Shown one piece after another: positions 61,287 through 64,000 of a stretch of 64,000 bases of DNA. The stretch covers positions 186,001-250,000 of the forward strand of contig NZ_JAPEPW010000005.1 of assembly GCF_026339955.1 (NCBI RefSeq). The letters run 5' to 3'. Within the stretch, counting starts at the first letter, position 1. The number at the start of each line of letters is the position of its first letter. A program made the position numbers and the translations under genes. The notes beneath the pieces were generated by a model that worked only from the letters and a program-made list of their open reading frames with translations, was not told the DNA's origin and searched no databases. Source of the DNA: Streptomyces sp. NBC_01549. GTDB lineage: Bacteria > Actinomycetota > Actinomycetes > Streptomycetales > Streptomycetaceae.

Positions 61287-61489
61287 CCCCACGAACGCGC
61301 GCGTGCCATGCGGTGGGCCCGCAGCCTGCTGGCCGATGTCCGGCCCGCACCGCCGTGACGACCGCACCCCGAATCCTGCGAGCTCCTGACGGCTGTGTGC
61401 CTCCTTGCGGCGGCGCCACGGCGGGCCGGCCGGCCGCGCCGCATTAACACCCTCGTCGCCTCCGGCACCCCGGACGCGCCCGCCGACAG
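61287..61489. other. short gap between convergent Wadjet and Septu operons
   Basis: About 200 bases between the ends of two convergent operons. No gene and no strong hairpin recognised. Confidence 0.35.
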
Positions 61490-62347
61490 CTAAAAACCGC
61501 CGAACGCTCCCTGGCAAAAGTCCATGTCGCGGGCCAGACTCCGGTAGGTCACGCCCATCCAGCTGTTGGGGCGCTGGGTGAGGGAGCTGGAGGCTACGTC
61601 CAGTAGGTGGCGCCGCACAGCGTCGGCTCCGCCTGTGGCCAGCAGTGATCTCAGGTAGCCGCGAATCTCGCTGATATGGCCGTTGGCCTTAAGGGCGTAA
61701 GCCTTCCGAAGACCGAAAAGCCGGAAGTGGCTGCGGCAACGAGCGGCCAGGGTGTGGTCCCAGGCCGAGGGAGGAGCGACGAAGAACTCCAGCCGTACCA
61801 ATCCGTCCTCGTGGATCACCCTGGCGTCGAGCCACGGTTCGCCGTCGATGTCGTCGATGTACGGGTGGAGGGGTAGTTCGTCAGGGGTGCCGGCTCTTGT
61901 GTCGCCCTTGGCCCAATTGCAGTCGGAGCATGCCGGTATGAGGTTGAGGGGGTCCACGCACAGGGCGGGGTAGCTGTTCTTTGGCATGAAGTGGTCGAGT
62001 TGGCTGACCGTCCCGTGCCCGCACAGCGGGCATCGCTCGTTCTCTGGGGCGCTCATCAGCTCGTCGTAGATGGCGCGGCCGGGACCGCTGACCATGCCGT
62101 TCTGGTAGATCCAGGTGACGGCTTTCTCGCCTGTGCGGATCCCGGGGATCTGGAAGTCCTCGGGTTCGAGGGCGTGCAGCGTCTGCTCGACGGCTGCGGC
62201 CCGGAGTTGGTCGCCGGATGCTTCGACGGCGTCCGCGGCTGCGGCCAGGCGGGTGCGCCGTTTCTGCTCGCCCATCTCCCTGGTGCGGGAGATGCAGGTC
62301 TCGTAGGAGGTGCGGGCGTCGTAACGGGGTGGGCGCAGGGGCCACAT
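61490..62347 (-). CDS. ptuB: Septu PtuB-like HNH nuclease
   Basis: 285 residues, ATG 62347 overlapping the PtuA stop (TGATG). The HNH domain is CPLCGHGTVSQLDHFMPKNS, then LNLIPACSDCNWAKGD, with Cys-x2-Cys, the catalytic His in QLDH, and a second Cys-x2-Cys pair, as in zinc-bearing HNH enzymes. The flanks are helical. In Septu, PtuB is the nuclease and is kept in check by the ATPase PtuA until phage infection. The two-gene order ATPase then HNH with coupling fits. Confidence 0.85.
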   Translation of the reverse strand: MWPLRPPRYDARTSYETCISRTREMGEQKRRTRLAAAADAVEASGDQLRAAAVEQTLHALEPEDFQIPGIRTGEKAVTWIYQNGMVSGPGRAIYDELMSAPENERCPLCGHGTVSQLDHFMPKNSYPALCVDPLNLIPACSDCNWAKGDTRAGTPDELPLHPYIDDIDGEPWLDARVIHEDGLVRLEFFVAPPSAWDHTLAARCRSHFRLFGLRKAYALKANGHISEIRGYLRSLLATGGADAVRRHLLDVASSSLTQRPNSWMGVTYRSLARDMDFCQGAFGGF

Positions 62348-63891
62348 CAGCTGTCCTCACCCGCGGACTTGTCCGCCAGCAGGATCCGGACGATCCCTTT
62401 GGCCTCGCTGCCGAGCTGGCCGCCGAAATGCTGCAGCACCTGCTCGTAGGTGTCCAGCTGGTCGACAGCCGCCTGGAGGGTCGCCAGGAAGCCGGATTGC
62501 CGAACCTCCAGGCCGAAGACCTCGTGGGTGAGGACCCCCACGTTCTCGCCGAACGTTTCGATGCTGGGGCGCTCGGCCCGGAGGCGGCCGTGCCGGATGA
62601 GCTTCCACACGGATGACCGTGGGACTTCCTGGAGGACGACAGGAGAGTGGGTGGCGATGATGGCGACGCCGTTGCGGGCGGCCAGGAGCTGGGAGAGGGT
62701 TCTGATGAAGGCGGAGAGCAGCGGCGGGTGCAGGTGGCTCTCGGGCTCGTCGAGGAGCACCAGGGTCTGTTCGGCCACGAGCTCGACAAGCCGGGTGAGG
62801 ATGAGTATCACGCAGGCGTGGCCGGAGCTCAGCTCGGCGAACACCCTTTGCGGGCCCTCGTGGGTGAAGGTGTCGGGGCCGGTGCCGGCCATGTCGTCAA
62901 CGAGGCCCGGAACGCTGCTTGCCGCGAAGGCGGGGTCCGTCATGAGGCCGCTGACGGCGCGGGCCCAGCGCTGTGTCCTGCCGGAGGAGTGGATGGCGGC
63001 GAGGCTGCCGGAGAACTCGGCGGCCAGGTCCGTGTGTGATTTGCGTTCGTCGTGAGCGCCAGCTCGGATGTGCAGGCCCACATACTCGAAGGAGACGAGC
63101 CCGTCCGGTCGTTGGTCTACGAGGTTCGCGAACGGGTCGAAGGCGCTGAAGCTGATGGACACTACGTTGGCCAGCATCGGCATTGACGGCGCGGCGCCCC
63201 TGGGCCAGAAACCGCTGCCGTCGTCGGCCTGGTCGACCCGGACAGCGGCCCGCGCGATCTCCCTGAGGAGGGTCGTCTTGCCCACGCCGTTGCGCCCGAT
63301 CAGGACGTGGATGTTGCTGGGGGGTATGGAAAGCGGGTCGACGACGAAGTCGAGGGTCGTTCTGCTGTGTCCGTCCGCGCTTCGGGGGCCGACGTACTGG
63401 TAGTCGTAGCCCCTCCCGAGACGGGCGCCTCCTCTGGCGATGCGTCTGAACTGCTGCTCTACGGTGACCGAAGTGACGGTGCGGAGCAGGGACACGTGGG
63501 TTACCGCATGCTCCATCGCCACGGCGAAGGTGCCGGGGTCGTAAGCGATGTCACCCAGAGCGGTCAGGATAGAGATCCGGATCTCGTTGCCCAGCGCGGC
63601 GATGTTGACGTAGTACTCGTCGTCCTGACCGAGGGAGAACCACAGACTGCGGCCGTTCGCGTTCAGCGAGGAGTACCGTCCGGCGCGCAGGGCGCGCCCG
63701 CCGGGCTGCTGCTCAGTGCTGCCGACCTTGACCGTGCCGAGAAGCAGGGCCCGCCCGTGGTCCTCTGCACGGATGTAGAGCCGGTAGGTGGTGCGGTAGC
63801 CCTGATCGTGGGTGTTCACGGGCACGAGCACGAGCCCGGCTGACCCAGGAGCGGGCGGCTCTTTAGAGACCTGGACGACGTCGATGAACAC
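62347..63891 (-). CDS. ptuA: Septu PtuA-like ABC/OLD-type ATPase
   Basis: From GTG 63891 (GGAGG five bases upstream) the protein has 514 residues. The N-terminal 190 residues are an unrecognised beta-rich part. Walker A is GRNGVGKT (about 199-206) in NIHVLIGRNGVGKTTLLREI. The signature-like AELSSGHACVILILTRLVEL is followed by Walker B TLVLLDEPESHLHPPLLSAF near 382 and the H-loop IIATHSP. The order and linkers match the single-copy ABC ATPases of Septu and OLD families. The downstream HNH gene makes Septu the best call. An open frame extends to 63915, but the RBS supports 63891. Confidence 0.85.
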   Translation of the reverse strand: MFIDVVQVSKEPPAPGSAGLVLVPVNTHDQGYRTTYRLYIRAEDHGRALLLGTVKVGSTEQQPGGRALRAGRYSSLNANGRSLWFSLGQDDEYYVNIAALGNEIRISILTALGDIAYDPGTFAVAMEHAVTHVSLLRTVTSVTVEQQFRRIARGGARLGRGYDYQYVGPRSADGHSRTTLDFVVDPLSIPPSNIHVLIGRNGVGKTTLLREIARAAVRVDQADDGSGFWPRGAAPSMPMLANVVSISFSAFDPFANLVDQRPDGLVSFEYVGLHIRAGAHDERKSHTDLAAEFSGSLAAIHSSGRTQRWARAVSGLMTDPAFAASSVPGLVDDMAGTGPDTFTHEGPQRVFAELSSGHACVILILTRLVELVAEQTLVLLDEPESHLHPPLLSAFIRTLSQLLAARNGVAIIATHSPVVLQEVPRSSVWKLIRHGRLRAERPSIETFGENVGVLTHEVFGLEVRQSGFLATLQAAVDQLDTYEQVLQHFGGQLGSEAKGIVRILLADKSAGEDS

Positions 63892-64000
63892 GGGGCCTCC
63901 ATAGACTTGCCGCACGCCCAGCTCAAGAACACTATCCCGAGCTGAGCGGTCAAGTTGAGGGCACGCACAAGCCGATGCCCGAGGCCGGGTCAGCCCTGGC
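63892..64000. other. upstream region of the Septu operon, up to the window edge
   Basis: About 110 bases with the Septu SD sequence at its left end. A weak TTGACC on the minus strand at about 63948-63953 could be a -35 box, but the spacing to any -10 is poor. Confidence 0.35.

Noticed and set aside
63920..64000. A TTGACC -35-like box in front of the Septu operon.
   Set aside because: No -10 box at a suitable distance is visible, so it was left as a weak hint in the gap entry.

Overview
The window is high-GC actinobacterial DNA and almost certainly from a Streptomyces accessory or arm region. Evidence for this is the codon use, the GTG starts, DUF6207- and DUF5372-type small proteins, a WXG100-type secretion locus, actinobacterial IS elements and an initiator tRNA of actinobacterial type. 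Very little of it looks like conserved core chromosome.

Layout. 1-1,072: the 3' part of a TrkA-N-type NAD-binding protein and a thioredoxin-like [2Fe-2S] ferredoxin, both on the minus strand. 1,642-10,520: a putative type VII/polymorphic-toxin locus made of a WXG100-like protein broken by a G-tract frameshift, a 665-aa WXG100-type effector and a 2,184-aa giant protein with an AT-richer glycosyltransferase-B-like core and an AT-richer C-terminal tip. No immunity gene follows; an IS graveyard does. 10,573-19,955: nested and broken mobile elements (IS1380, IS5, IS110, IS5). The last IS5 transposase gene holds a group II intron, and the intron's maturase gene holds a 3.18-kb serine-recombinase element with a reconstructable 2-bp crossover site. 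19,973-23,014: a YedK/HMCES protein, a DUF6207 protein and an AbiJ-like nuclease. 23,170-27,605: an imuB-dnaE2-like mutasome operon behind a LexA-like box. 27,973-30,968: an ECF sigma operon and an AlbA_2 (Schlafen-type) gene. 31,209-35,003: an IS5-family transposon with a perfect inverted repeat and a TAA target duplication. It carries a phosphotransferase gene that is itself split by a second 1.9-kb element. 35,032-37,608: a second YedK copy, the initiator tRNA and an ATP-dependent DNA ligase. 37,849-41,086: an HExxH protein gene cut by an IS701-family element (perfect TIR, 5-bp TSD), with a small partner gene upstream. 41,635-47,225: small unknown genes and a two-gene operon whose first product fuses Phd/YefM-like, DnaB/RecA-like and family-B-polymerase-like parts. 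47,415-50,845: a frameshifted membrane-anchored NB-ARC/14x WD40 STAND protein. 52,894-61,286: a Wadjet/MksBEFG-type four-gene operon with a fifth overlapping gene. 61,490-63,891: a Septu-like PtuA/PtuB pair.

Taken together the right third is a defense island (STAND NTPase, Wadjet, Septu). Additional defense-like genes (AbiJ-like nuclease, AlbA_2 protein, EACC1-like/HExxH pair) are scattered through the middle. DNA repair genes (two YedK copies, error-prone polymerase pair, ligase) form a second theme. Several genes are broken by single-base frameshifts, some of them in G tracts. These could be real decay or assembly errors and should be confirmed on reads.

All family assignments come from reading motifs and domain patterns in the translated sequence. 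No database search was run.
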